Below, one piece after another: positions 1 through 11,540 of a DNA stretch of 57,373 nt (positions are counted from its first letter, which is position 1; every line of letters begins with the position of its first letter). Both the position numbers and the translations under genes were made by a program. The notes beneath the pieces were generated by a model, which was not told the origin of the DNA, did no database searches, and worked only from the letters and a program-made list of their open reading frames with translations. Source of the stretch: Blattamonas nauphoetae (taxonomy: Eukaryota > Preaxostyla > Oxymonadida); assembly GCA_033064195.1 (NCBI GenBank), contig JARBJD010000409.1, positions 1 through 57,373 of the forward strand. Reading direction: 5' to 3'.

Positions 1-2685
1 TCACAGTTTCAAAATCTTTCATCGCTGGTCCTGTCCTGTCATTCGAAGTGCTGGGAATGAGCCTTTTTGGCCCTAGACACGTCTGTGATGTCCGAGGGAG
101 TCTTCTGAGAGTCATTGGGTAGCTGTTTTGTCAACGTTTGTCAACTCGGGAGATGATCATGCCGAACGAGAGGGGGAGCATGGAAAAGAGAACAAGAGAT
201 GGATGTTTGAACATCCTACTGAAGAAATGTTGTGTTTTGGAGGTTAATGTTCATGGAATTGGAGCTTCATGGATTCGACACCCGAATGGGTCGATCAACT
301 CAAAATGGGTGTCATTCGAGTATTCTTGGGTCATTTCACGTTTTCAGCAGTCAAGAAGTGATGAAAATTAAAGAGCGAAGTGTGAATGGTTTATCGAGAT
401 GAAAACATCGAATCGATGGGAATGATCGAATCGGATTGATTCTAGATACTTTGGCGGATTGCTTATTGTCAACCCCACTTCAAAGGGACGATATATCCAC
501 AAAACACAAATTTTTGACAATTCAATGAGGACTCCACTTCCTAACGCGCTTGGAACCCCTCCAACTTGGATCCGAACAAAAGTGTTCACGGCAGCCCCAC
601 AGAAACCTGTCAATTCGTTTCAATGTCCAACTCACAAAGAGAACAACTTGGACCTGTCAGCTCTGGTTATTTTTCGGCCTTTATTGAAAATTGTGGTCGG
701 AGATATTGGCCGCATCCTTCCTGTGTTGATGCGAGCGATGTTGATCTTCACTAATCAGATGAAAAACGAATTCATTTTGATCTGGCTAGCCTTCTTCCAA
801 AGTGGGTGGAAGAGAGATGCAGAAAATGCGAAGAAAGCGATGACATGTGCTTCTGAAGAGGATTATGTCTGCCGACCCTTCTTTTGTCCATCCTCATCCA
901 CCACTCTGCCTTTCTCTTCTTTTTCGATTGTTTGATTTTGCATGACTTTGATCTGACCCATTTTACTCTTAGATCGCATGATCCTTCAAATAAAGGAGCC
1001 ATTCGACGAAAAGAATGACTTCACGAGCTTCCTTCCTCAGATCTCTCCCAGATTTCTTCCATCTGCTGAGCATTCAGTTTTTTGGGTGATTTCATTCAAC
1101 CGAACAAACAAACTAACGACGGTTCCAACTCGACTGTTCGTCATACCATCAAACCAACTCGATGCATAGCCCAACATCTTCGTCCAATTTTGAGAAAAAA
1201 GTCAAGTTTAATCTGATGGCGCCGGACTGCCCTTTATTCGTGAAAAGTTGCCATTTGCCAGGGGATCAAACCCGACTGATTCTGGGGGGGACTACTTCAA
1301 AGGGCGAGATCAACGTTCCAACTTCACAAAAAACCATTGTTTCGGAAATTTACATCAACATGAAGAGGACAACGGTAAATGGTGAAATGATGGTTAAAAC
1401 GACAATAGACCGATGCTGACCGAGAAAATTGAGGGGCCAGTTGAAATCTACATACAGGGTGTACCGTAAGATGTCTAACTCAAAGGGCTGATCAGTTTTC
1501 GCTGAACATCGGTTTGAAGCATCGATCGTCTTTCTCTTCTTCCCAATGCTTCTAACTTTCACTTTTGATCATCTCACCACTGCGACCTTGGTAACATTCT
1601 TCAGATAACTCTGGAACATAAACAACTTCCTTTTTTGATCTCACGTTTTTTCGGTAAATAAGGAATGATAATCGATGATAGAGTGGTGAGATGATCAAAG
1701 ATTTGAATTAAACATTGAAGTAACTTTAACACCACCTATCTAGTTTTGATCAATCACAGTCGATTCTGTTGAAGTTGCTCCTTGGCATGTTAATTGGATT
1801 GGACGGTGCCAGCGTTGGACTGGACAATTGACTTCGATTGGATATTCAATTTTGATCCTGTTCATTTTACTCTCATTCCATATATTGGTTTCCTTTCACT
1901 TGAAAATGAGAATAGTCTCTTGAAAATCAGCGAAATGGTGAGAATCCGATGATACTCTACTTCTAGTGACGAGTTGCTTGATCCACCCACCATTGGACGT
2001 CATTGGATGTCATTGGACATTTCGCTGATACTTTTGTTCTGATGTCTTCTCAATTAGTGCATACCGTTTTGAAGTTTTCAAAGAGTCGGCAAAATGGACT
2101 GTCCGATTGGACATCCAGTCCTGGACGTCAATCCACATCTATAAAGGGTCACAGTTGCTTCTCCATTTCGATGTTGGTGTGATATTACCACCCATCTCTC
2201 ACTTTTTGATTAGTCTTAGACCTCATCACTTTGTTTGAGCGAGGTAGTGCCTTCATCTCTGCATTTTGCTGCCCTGGATGTGTCCAAACTCAGAACAGTT
2301 TGAGTCGCCGTTGATAGTGTTTTCTCTCTTTATTTTCAATTTCTAGCCACTTCCTTCCTTTTCTCTCCATCTCTTGCAGGAACAGGGTGCTCATTCATCC
2401 ACAAGCGAAAGTCAACACGATCGAACTGTCGGACGTCTTCTCCTCTGAGAAGAAATGAACAACTGTCATCGAATTGGTAGAAAATGGACTCAGAGTATTT
2501 TCAAAGGGAACCTCCAAGACGACGGGCATATTGTTCCCCAATATGCACTAGGATGGGAGATCTGTTGCCATCGGTTTGAATCTCTTGCTTATTCATTTTT
2601 GACATTTTTCATCGTATTTGACCCTCCTCATTCATATCTTCACATTCGACATATAGATCGGGAGTTAAGGGAGATTTGAGCAGAT
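1..2685. other. no supportable gene
   Basis: Only short overlapping reading frames with no recognisable protein were found on either strand. About 1790-2120 repeats short GGAC/GTCC words (TTGGACTGGACA, CATTGGACGTCATTGG). Similar words recur near 3950-4000, 39185-39220 and 42140-42470, so this may be remnants of one dispersed repeat. One inverted repeat is listed separately. Confidence 0.5.
1564..1699. repeat. 18-bp perfect inverted repeat
   Basis: The arm TTTGATCATCTCACCACT at 1564-1581 is repeated as its exact reverse complement at 1682-1699, with a 100-base AT-rich loop. It lies in non-coding DNA. It could be the ends of a small foldback element or a hairpin-forming site. No target duplication was recognised. 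Confidence 0.6.
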
Positions 2686-2689
2686 CGCG

Positions 2690-3003
2690 AAACAGGCCGA
2701 GGCGAAGAGGCAAGAATCAGAGGAGATGGTAGCTAGGAATATGGAATCAGATGATGAGAAGAAAGATTCGAAGACAGTTGTGATTCCAAAGGAAGTGAAG
2801 TCTCAGAACCCAGCCAGAACAAGATTGAACAAGAACACACTGTTGCACTTGTTGTAACTCTAACTGATCAAACGATGGCCGAATCAATCGGTGAAGAAAA
2901 TAAGGAATCAACAAAACAAGTCGAGAAGAAAGAAGAACCGAAAGTTCAGGACAATGAAATACTTTGCGAAAACAATGGAAGAGAAGAATTTATCATCGAT
3001 ACA
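2690..3003 (+). pseudogene. charged, Lys/Glu-rich protein remnant
   Basis: From about 2690 one frame reads a charged stretch (AKQAEAKRQESEEM then DDEKKDSKT). From about 2765 a second frame takes over (EPSQNKIEQE) and runs through ATG 2875 to a possible donor GTTTGTC near 3004. Together they look like one coiled-coil or linker segment whose frame is broken, or two exons whose junction I cannot place. No domain is recognised. It may be the tail of a gene whose 5' part is lost. Confidence 0.3.
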
Positions 3004-3925
3004 AGGTTTGTCAGAATGAATTCCCAGAAATTTCATCTCATCTTCATTGTCCTCTCAAGAGATATCTCCGTTCTTCATAATCTTTCACATTCTCCACATT
3101 GATCCTTCTTCTCTTTTTCTCCTTAACCTCCAGAATTCAACATTTCCCCCACACGACAATGCTCCAACGAAGTCAACGTCGTTGAACACAGCTTCTTCAA
3201 CCGGGTATTCTTCACAATCGCTTTCCTCAAGACCTTCCTCTAAATCATGATCACACTTGTTAACGGTCTCGCCTACTCTTTTTTGGTCATACACATGCAC
3301 CCTCGACTGAATTTGTGTTCTGGTCCCTTCGAACTCGGCGTATTTCTACTTGTACATGGCCTTGATGATTACACTTGCGAAAATCGGAAAGGAGGGGAAT
3401 CAAAGATTCTTGGACGCTCGCTTCGATCTGAACAGGGAGTGACGGGGAATGAAAAGCAAACAAGGAAGGGATGCGAGGAAGAACGAACATAGACGCTGTT
3501 GATGTTTGTAAGATCTCAACCAGCCCTAAAATAGACTGAGCCAATCGTCGAAGGAAATTCAGAAGAATCACAACAAGCTGAAGGTCGGCTGCTGTATCTT
3601 TTGTCTTCTTTTCACTTAATTCGTCACTAATCACACTGTTTTGCCTTGTGTCATTTTTACCAGCCAGGTTCTGATATCCACCCTCGCCATATCAATTATT
3701 CCATCTTTGAGATCATTGCTGCAAGAATATGTTTGTAGAATTGATAATTCGAGGAGAAAAGGATGTGGTTTGGAATGATCATCCCATTTCCATCCGAGAA
3801 TTCAGTTCTCCGGACACAATTGACCTCAATCTGCTGAAATATCTCTACTCTGCCCACAGAACACCTTCCCTTGTCGTTTCGAGTCATTTTGTTGCAATGA
3901 CTTGGATTTCACCCATTGCCCGGTT
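3004..3925. other. no convincing gene
   Basis: Reading frames of up to 115 codons exist on both strands, for example a minus-strand frame 3634-3287, but none has a recognisable domain or a consistent intron structure. I cannot assign a function. Confidence 0.4.
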
Positions 3926-5675
3926 TTATGAACTCCCTCGGCTCCTAAATAGGAGACTGGACATTGGACTGGACATTGCCACCTCGACTGGACACAGCTT
4001 AACAGGCCAAGTTGCTCCTTTGTTAAAGAACTCCTTAAACACAAACAAGTGAAATGGAAAAGGTTTAAAAGTTTGTCTCAATCTCCTCATTCCAGAAACA
4101 AAAGATTCTGTTCCATATTTCAGAGTGTTCGTCAAATTGAACACTTCCACGAGAATGAAACCAGATGATAGTTGAGAACGAGTGATTGTGAGCTTAATGC
4201 TCTCAATTAGTGCCTGAGTTATCGTCAGAGTGAGTGTGAACACTTCCAGAGGCATTCGTTGTGGTGAGAGAGTCAGGTTCAAAAAGTTTGGACTGGATCA
4301 TTCGACGAAAGCTTGCACAAAATCGACGAAAGAGTCGGACCGAGTGGCGTTTTGAACGGCGTTGAGGGGAACAGGATGTGTTCGTCATCTTCCCCTCTTA
4401 CAAATCGGATCACTGACTTGATTGTGAAGTCCGTGTTGTATTGCAGCTGTCCACTTCCTCCAATTCCGATCGTCGATGTTCCAGCACTCGTCGAGCTGAA
4501 TGAAACTGCAAACGAATGACCTGAAGTCAATGTCACTGTGAATGTCTTCCCAGATGGCAGATTCTCACCAGAAACAGCGAGAACGAAAGTAGATGTGGAG
4601 ACTTCACTTGGAGCGGTGAATGATGTGATGCGGGGTGGATGAGGCACTTCGAAGATGAGACCAGAGTTCACAGCAACCGACGACGATTCTGATCCAACTG
4701 ACAACAATTCGTATTTCCCTCCAAACACAACATCCGTGCTCGACTCACTTGACCCAATCGAAAAGTTCACAAAACACTTCGTTGATGTCACGTTGAACAG
4801 TTCTCCACTCGACACCATCTCGTTTGATGTTCGAGAAACAACTGCAAGTGTCTGTCCATCTGATGTCAGCATCGTTCCAGTCAGCTCAACAATCGCCACA
4901 TCTTTCTTTCCATTCAGAGCACAGGCAACTGATGAGATTCGAGGCGGTTCAGTTGGCGTTGTGATGTGATTGTGTTGGAGAGTGTCACTTCTTCCGAAGT
5001 CAGTCCATCCAAGTCAATCCACATCACTTTCGTCACTTCGTATTCTGTCGACCATTCCTGTCTGTCTTTTGCTGTCGATTGATAGAGAGTCGCTGTTCCG
5101 ATCAGTGTTGTTGAGTCTGAGTGAGTGAGTGTGATGTTCCATTCCTTCCCGCCCTTCTCAACCAGCATCCAATAACTCCCTTTTTTCATATTCACCCCAC
5201 TCACAACAATTGATGTCGTGTTCCAATCTTTTAGTGTTGAAGATGCTTCGAGAATGAACGGTCCGAGGGAAACGATGATTCGATATCCTGTCACTGCAGC
5301 AGATCGGAAGACATAGTCAGCACGAGGCAGAATCTCATTCTCTCCAGACGAGACGACAATCGTTCCCAAGTTGGACGATGTTTTGTCATCTCCGAACACG
5401 ACATGGACGAGGCGAGGAACATTCGATCCATTCAACAGAATAGCCATCGTTCCTTTGATCGGCTTAGTTGTTTCCACTTTCACTGTTGCTTCATTTCCGT
5501 TGAATGAAACTGTGACGGACTTGATTGTTGGTGTTGAAGTGATCTGCGTGACGAGATCGCTGGACACACAATTATTGCTTTCGAAACAGACATTTGGTGC
5601 CCCCGACGTGGAGTCGCAAGATTTGATCAGGCGGGTGTGATTTGTGTTGAACCAAATCGTAAAAGTGGATGTCAT
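3926..5675 (-). pseudogene. surface protein, C-terminal beta-sandwich-like repeats (decayed)
   Basis: Minus-strand frames at 5675-4914, 4899-4279 and 4282-3926 are collinear and share one repeat pattern. A short hydrophobic strand leads into SGVNMKKGSYW or SGENLPSGKTF, then a Thr/Ser-rich strand (ITLTHSDST, VTLTSGHSFAVSF), then WSTEYEV or LQYNTDF followed by a hydrophobic strand. The same pattern (HTYTLRLASGETF, DYGREYTI) occurs at 20.4-20.7 kb and 9.4-9.6 kb. I read it as tandem extracellular beta-sandwich repeats of a large surface-protein family. The frame changes between pieces, and not every switch is explained by a short intron, so it is probably a pseudogene. N-terminal sequence lies upstream at 5.7-8.8 kb. 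Confidence 0.5.
3942..3955. repeat. CTCCT-N4-AGGAG palindrome, copy 1
   Basis: The sequence CTCCTAAATAGGAG has a 5-bp inverted repeat around AAAT. Copies with the loop on the other strand (ATTT) occur at 22666-22679 and 54415-54428. It is followed here by GGACTGGACATTG words like those near 1800. Confidence 0.6.
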
Positions 5676-8600
5676 TTTGGTTCGGATTCCCTTGACAGAT
5701 GCATCCCCTGAATCGGAGGAAGGAGAGAGACAGAGTTGTCACTTGGAAAAGAGTGATGCCACCAGCACGAGTTGTGGCAGAGCAGTCAACAAATGAACTG
5801 TTTGAAAATGTGATGGCCACTGAGCTGGTGAATATCGCTCCATCTTTGTCTGCTTTTCATCGTTCGATGAAGCAACAGTCCATCGATGACGAGGAGGTGA
5901 TGGCAACAGCGAGGCTTCCCCCAACGCTCACAGCAGTACATTCCGTGAAAGATGAGGCAGACATTGAAAATGGACATGTCAAGTCGAAATTTGTACCCCA
6001 GAAGTGGATTGCTCCCCATCGTCGCCATCCCCAGTGCAGGTGCATTTGTGGAAGAAGCAGGCTGTGATGGTGAGAGAGGATGACGATCGGTGGAGGAAGA
6101 TTGCAGCTCCACCACCCTCGTTTCCAGTCGCGACTGTCATCTCGTTGAATGTGCAGAGAGTGAACGAGACAGATGTCACTTCTGACGTCACGTTGTTCAG
6201 ACGAGCAGGAGACGAAGTTTAGGTTCGGTTTTGGTATGAGAATTCCAAGACAACATTTCGTTGGCGGATGTACGATGAGAAGGATGTGTTCAGGCACATC
6301 ACATTCCCTCCCAAGTTCGCTGACATCATTCCTGTCCCGCTGTCGTGGTTCTTGCTCTTCTGAATACAACTCCCAACCACGAGCTGGCTCACTTCACTCC
6401 CAAACAGCTGTTTGCCTGGCGAGAACACAGACGACGACGATGAAAAATATATACAAGAGTGCTTGAGAGCAGATCAGTTTCCATTCGAAGAGGAGCACGC
6501 CCAGAGGCTCCCAAACTGCATCTCTGCTCACTCACCCCAAACGAGAACAGAGGGCCAGTTCCAAAAATCAGTTCTTGAGATTCCAAACAGAGGCCTGTTC
6601 CAATCACTGAAATCCCAAACATTTCAGCTCCAACCAAATCACACAAGTCCGCTGATCCAGACGACACGAGTCGTGAGTGTCCATCCCCCACACCAACAAA
6701 CGGCACAATCCAGTCCCATCCACACTCATGCCGAACACAACACAACATCACCGTCGATCCCAAACATCTCTCCCCATTTTCAGATCCCATGATCACGAAC
6801 GCGCTGATATCGCTGCTCGATGTGATCGAGCTGCACGAAAAACGCACAAAAGAGCCAGCCAAACAGCAGATTGATTTCGACTCCGAATTCACCAGCGCGT
6901 CCACTCCTTCAACACAAAACGTGCTGTTCCGAACGTCAAACAAATGGAACAAGATGGTTCGAATGGATTGTTGGGTGCTTGAAGGATCGGGACGTCGGAC
7001 AGAGAGAACTTGAGAGTGGCTCGGTGTCACAGCAATGAAGGATCAGAAGCGAGACGCATGCAGGGCGATGCGAGGATGACAGGATGCTCAGGAGCTGTGA
7101 AATTGCCAATAGCGTTGATTGAGAAAGCAGAGCGAGATGACACTCGAGCCGTGAAATGGAGGGACGAGCAGAGGTTCGACTTAAACCCGCACAAGTTCCA
7201 GTCGCGGCCACTTTCTTCATTGGTAAAGATCTCGCGAGTCTCAGAATTGATGGAGAACGTGTGATGCCGAGTCTTGTCTACAACAGACGGGAATGAGGGT
7301 TCTGTTGATGTGTCCACACACGATTCGAACAGTTCCCCGACTATGTTCGGGAGTGAGTTGATGGCGACGATGATACCAGCATGTGTGGGGCCGTTCACGG
7401 ATAAGACCACTTCGGTGCATTCGACGAAGTTGTCTGGTCCGAGTGGGCCGCTGATCAAGTTGGAGTTCGGTGCCATTGCTCGATTGGCAGAGTTGACGAG
7501 CTGGCACATGTTCAGCGAAGGACTCCCGTGTGAAATGGAGTTCTTGACAACAATCGTGCAGTCCTCAGAATTTGAAGAGTCCTCCAAAAAACTGACGAAC
7601 GCTCCAAAACCAACACTATTCAGCTTGACCACAGTGACGTTGTTGAGAGTGAGAAAAAATCTCCAGAATCTCGAAAAGAGCAGTTAGTTTTATTGATATG
7701 GTGGCATGAAATGACAGATTCCCCTTCAAAATCGTTTTGGTCTTGTTCGAGATGGAGGATCGCTCCGTCGAGTGTAGCAGTGCAGTGGTGAATTGCAAGA
7801 TCTGATAGTACCACAGAAAAAAGGAAATTGGAAGGTGATTTGCGAAGAGTAATGGCAATACAGCCTCCATGCTCGGTGGAAGTCAAGCGGGTGAGTGTTG
7901 TGGGAGCGATTGAGATTGAGAGATATCCGTGGATGATGAACAGAAAAGATCCTCCGTGTTTGGAAGAACAGTTGCATGAGAAGAAGTCTGCGGCTGAAAA
8001 GGAAGAATTCGACGACAGAGAGACTTCTTGGGTGATTGCTTCGCCTTTCTCAGCGTGTGATGATTCTATGATGAATCTTCCATCAAAAAAGAAATATTCT
8101 GCGTGGTAGATAGAGATGAGCGGATGCATCCACCTTTAGTTGCTGAACTATCGTTGAAATCCGACTTGGCGTGGATCACAACTGACCCACCGCATTTTGA
8201 GTCCCCCTGAACGTTGATAAAGACATCTCCCCCTTCACCCGTACGAGCTGCGGTATTCAAGAAGTGCCAGTGCTCAATATCCACAGTGAGGCGACATTCC
8301 TCGTTGGTCGACCCGTCGAGGATCACAGCGACAGCCCCGCCGTTACGGTCTGACTTCGACGATGAAAATTGGCAGTCCCTCAGAGTGAGGTCAATGGATG
8401 ATGGGACGATAGTGTACGATGCTGACAGGCTTCCCCCATACGATGAAGAGGAGCAGTCTGAGAAGACGTATTTGATGAAGGTATTCGAGATGTCTTAGCG
8501 TGTTTGTGGAGATTTGAATGTCTTCTCTTCATACAGTCCATTCGAAAATGTTGGGTTTTGAGCGAGGAAACTTGCGGTGTGACAAATCGACGGACGACTG

Positions 8601-8800
8601 TTCCATCGATTCCGTTCGAGACAAAGGAGAACTGCGATCCCAAAATCAACGAACGATCTGTCACAAAGAGTGGTGTAGAGGTAGTGTGAGAGGACATGGT
8701 TACGTTCCAGACATTGGTTGAACAAATACTTGAGCTGGTTTTGTTGCCTCGAAAAAATGAGTCTCCAGACGTCACTTTCATGTTTATAAGCGAGCCTGTG
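5676..8800 (-). pseudogene. Pmp-like beta-helix surface protein (decayed)
   Basis: Minus-strand frames between about 8781 and 5700 carry irregular repeats with GG-small-aliphatic turns (YGGSL, NGGAVAV, CGGSVVI, KHGGSF, HGGCIAI), often a short spacing from Cys/Ser-rich strands. This resembles the parallel beta-helix repeats of chlamydial polymorphic membrane proteins and the Pmp-like surface families known in Trichomonas. Near 6500 it contains the family phrase GTGLCLESQ with FGTGPLFSF. Frames switch many times over 3 kb. Some switches may be short introns, but overall it looks like a decaying member of a large adhesin-like family. A signal peptide and membrane span were not identified. Confidence 0.5.
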
Positions 8801-9606
8801 AGAAGAAGGCTTTAATTTTTGTGGCTGTTGCTTGCCATAAGACAGTGAATTGTTCTTGTTTCACTTACAAAGAAAGTGTAAGCTCGAGTGTTGTCATTTC
8901 GGGACTGGGAAGGTTAGAAAGGGGATAATGACGATGAATTCGAGCTCAAGTCAGGAATTAAAAGCAGTGGGAGAATCAAAGGAAGCATCAAAAAATAAGG
9001 ACGCGAAGTCATGAAAGAGGGCCGATCACCGAACCATAGAAAAACGAACGTTTAAGCGGAGAAACACGTTGATGGGTTCGAGATCTTAATGCAAACAAAA
9101 CTCATGATCAGATTCATCAAATCGTCCATATTCTGGGGGTGAATACGGGTTCAGCTGAACAAATAGATCTTTTTTGGTCTCCGTCGTCTCTTTCAGAACT
9201 TTGACGATGACGTAGTTGTGATTGAGTCCATCAGTGATGCTCCAAGCGTTTTCAATCGATACACAAGGATCGGTTTCGTCACCACACGTCAGATCATCAG
9301 AAGTCGACGAATGATCAACAAACAGTGTGATGGAGCGATGCTTCATGAAAGTGGTGAACGTGTCGACTTGCTTCCTCATTGGATACAAACTTGAATCGGC
9401 GATCAGTTAAGTGATTGTGTATTCTGTTCCATATCTGATGGTGTCACTCCATCCAATCCGATGTGATCCTGTTTCTCCTTTCTCCGATGTCGAGAATGTG
9501 ACAGGGAATGTCTCACCAGATGCCAATCTCAGAGTGTATGTGCGGTCGATGTTGACGTGTTCAGCTGTTAGAATCAGTTTGCAGGATGTGCATTTTGAGT
9601 TTGTGA

Positions 9607-10580
9607 TAGTCCTCCGATTAGGCCGGACTTGTTCATCAGGTAGGACAACAATACTTTCTAGTTGCATGATAATTTCTTCATTTCGATATGCGAGTGTTGA
9701 GTAAAAATTGGTATTTCTGAGAAGAAAGACACGATCAATGGGTGCTTTTTCAAATCCGAACCTGAATGGACATGCATCACAGTTCTCGGAGGTCTAAACT
9801 CACATCAGCATTGATGTTAGTGATGTGTCTCCACGCTATATTCATAATGTGCACCTTGACAGACCAATTTTGAGGTTGAAAATGTTCTTGTTTTCATTCT
9901 ACGAAGGTCTTCTCCGACCCGCAAGAATCACGCATCCGACGACCTTTCTGCAGGATAAAGGTCTTTGGATGTTTGTATCTCTCATTCCTCTCAATAAGAT
10001 GGAATCTGTTCACTTCCGGAATGGCATGCTCAACAAGATCTCCAATGGCATTCATCCCAACTACTTGGATCTTGGAATGATGGTGTGTTCCTCAAACTGC
10101 CTTATGATTGCAATTTTAAGGTTTCCTCACTTTTTTCACAGTAGATCCGAGATGAGGCAAACAGAATCTCATTCACATTCTCCATTCCAAGCAAAAATGA
10201 TACAAGTCGTCTGAATCCGCTTCAATTGGTTGCGAGAGGCTGAAAACAATCAATTGGCACCCACAAAACTCTCCGTCGTCAACTTCTTCTTCGATGGATC
10301 CATTCTCATCCTCGATGGGGGGATGAACTGAACATACATCTAAATAGTTCCAAATGTTATTTAATCACTTCACCTCTTTGCTCGATTGGCTATTGTGTGA
10401 GAATAGCAAAAATGGATGAGGGAAGTGAACAAATACAATGAATGGTCTGATCGTTCTCAAACTCTTTGTTGAAGCCGTAAAGCGATTATCAATCAACTTT
10501 ACAGTCAAATAAGGAGGTATCCTTGACATACCTACCCTTTGTCCGACTTGATGAACAAGTCCGGCTTGGTCGGGGAACTA
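9607..10580. mobile_element. 974-bp TIR transposon, TAGT...ACTA ends, TGA target duplication
   Basis: The left end TAGTCCTCCGATTAGGCCGG and the reverse complement of the right end TAGTTCCCCGACCAAGCCGG are imperfect inverted repeats. They continue through GACTTGTTCATCA for about 42 bp in all. The trinucleotide TGA flanks both sides (9604-9606 and 10581-10583). The paralogous empty site near 20.6 kb reads GAGTTTGTGAACTCGAACG with one TGA. The 475-bp element at 25987 has the same TAGT terminus and TGA duplication, so the two belong to one superfamily. A 3-bp duplication is known for CACTA and PIF/Harbinger elements, but these termini do not start CACTA, so the family is left open. No transposase was seen, so it is non-autonomous. 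Confidence 0.85.
9882..10243 (+). pseudogene. captured host gene fragment inside the transposon
   Basis: A frame from ATG 9882 to 10082 (67 codons, starting MFLFSFYEGLLRP) is followed by a candidate intron 10083-10144 with donor GTGTGTTCC and acceptor CACAGTAG. An in-phase exon then runs 10145-10243 (IRDEANRISFTFSIPSKND...) to TGA. The donor matches the window's consensus. The product is unrecognised. It is the only coding-looking sequence in the element, which suggests a piece of a cellular gene carried as cargo. Retention of the intron implies DNA-level rather than RNA-mediated capture. Confidence 0.4.
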
Positions 10581-10707
10581 TGAACTCGAACGAGATGGAC
10601 TTGAAGAGCGGTGTAGACAGGACAGTGAATTGCTTGGCTTTTGGATTGATGATGATTGGAGCAGAGTCTTTCGTGATCTGAGCGATCGTGTTTACAGTCA
10701 TGGACAA

Positions 10708-11540
10708 AAGTTCTCGGTTTTCCGGTCCAGAAACACTGAGCGGTGAAATTTGGTTTTTATTTTGTCAGACACTTCATCATCAAAAAAGACCATTGTGGCG
10801 AGAAAATCAGAGCGAGCAGTTGTTTCATGATGGAGATACGGAAGAATGAAGAGTCTGAAAAAAAGTGACAAAAATATGTGCTCAACCACAATCGACCATT
10901 TTTCACACAGTGAGAGGTGGTGATGAGATGAGATCATTGATACCGAAATTAGCGAGATCCTCAGCCTCCTCCGCAAGAAAATGCAAACATTCGTAAAAAA
11001 ACGTCTACAGTGGAATGGTTCGTATTTCTCACCCACTAACTGTAGACCAGTCTACTAACCTCGATGCGTGTTGATGTCATGTCACCTCCACACATGTGTA
11101 GTTTCAGCATCGAACTCCTTTCCCAAATCGTCAGACCAGAGTTTGTCATTTTTCCTGCCGACCACTTTTGTCCATGACTGTTACTTCACCGAAGACACCA
11201 TGTGCTGAGTCTGTCTCTTTAGTGGAGATAGAGCAAGAGATTACTTCTTTATCTTCGTTCAATTCATAATATCTGATTGGGAGAAGGTGTTTAGTCAAAT
11301 CCAAACTGTTCAGAGACATCGTCCTCTCGTCGAGTGTCGATTGATCGAAATCGAAGTCTGCTCATGAAGAACCTCCAGACCGAGTTCGACTCACATCCAA
11401 TAGTGTTCAACGAGAGAGGACAAAGAACCGCAATCAACGAAAACACAAATTATACACATGCACTTTTAAAAAACAGTCGAAACAATTTTGATGTGGGTTC
11501 ATCGACCGTTGAACGTTTTTGTCAGGATTGATTATCAAAG
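10708..11540. other. intergenic; upstream flank of kinase gene A
   Basis: No gene is supported. The last 30 bases before ATG 11541 (CGTTTTTGTCAGGATTGAT, then TATCAAAG) resemble the bases before ATG 31344 of paralogue B (CGTTTTATCAGGTCTGAT, then CATCGAAC). This suggests a short, shared 5' leader or promoter core. Confidence 0.4.

Larger units (their letters stand above)
9067..10707 (-). pseudogene. surface-protein fragment split by a transposon
   Basis: The minus-strand pieces 10707-10584 (ITKDSAPIIINPKAKQF) and 9606-9067 (LTAEHVNIDRTYTLRLASG, then YPMRKQVDTFTTF, then CGDETDPCVSIENAW) match, in order, the continuous paralogue at 20724-20200. There the joining sequence is uninterrupted. The CG-x4-PC-x-S-x4-W motif matches CGGTDKPCDSVRRGW in that copy. 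The gap is exactly the 974-bp element 9607-10580 plus a duplicated TGA. Other damage cannot be excluded, so I call it a pseudogene. Confidence 0.6.
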
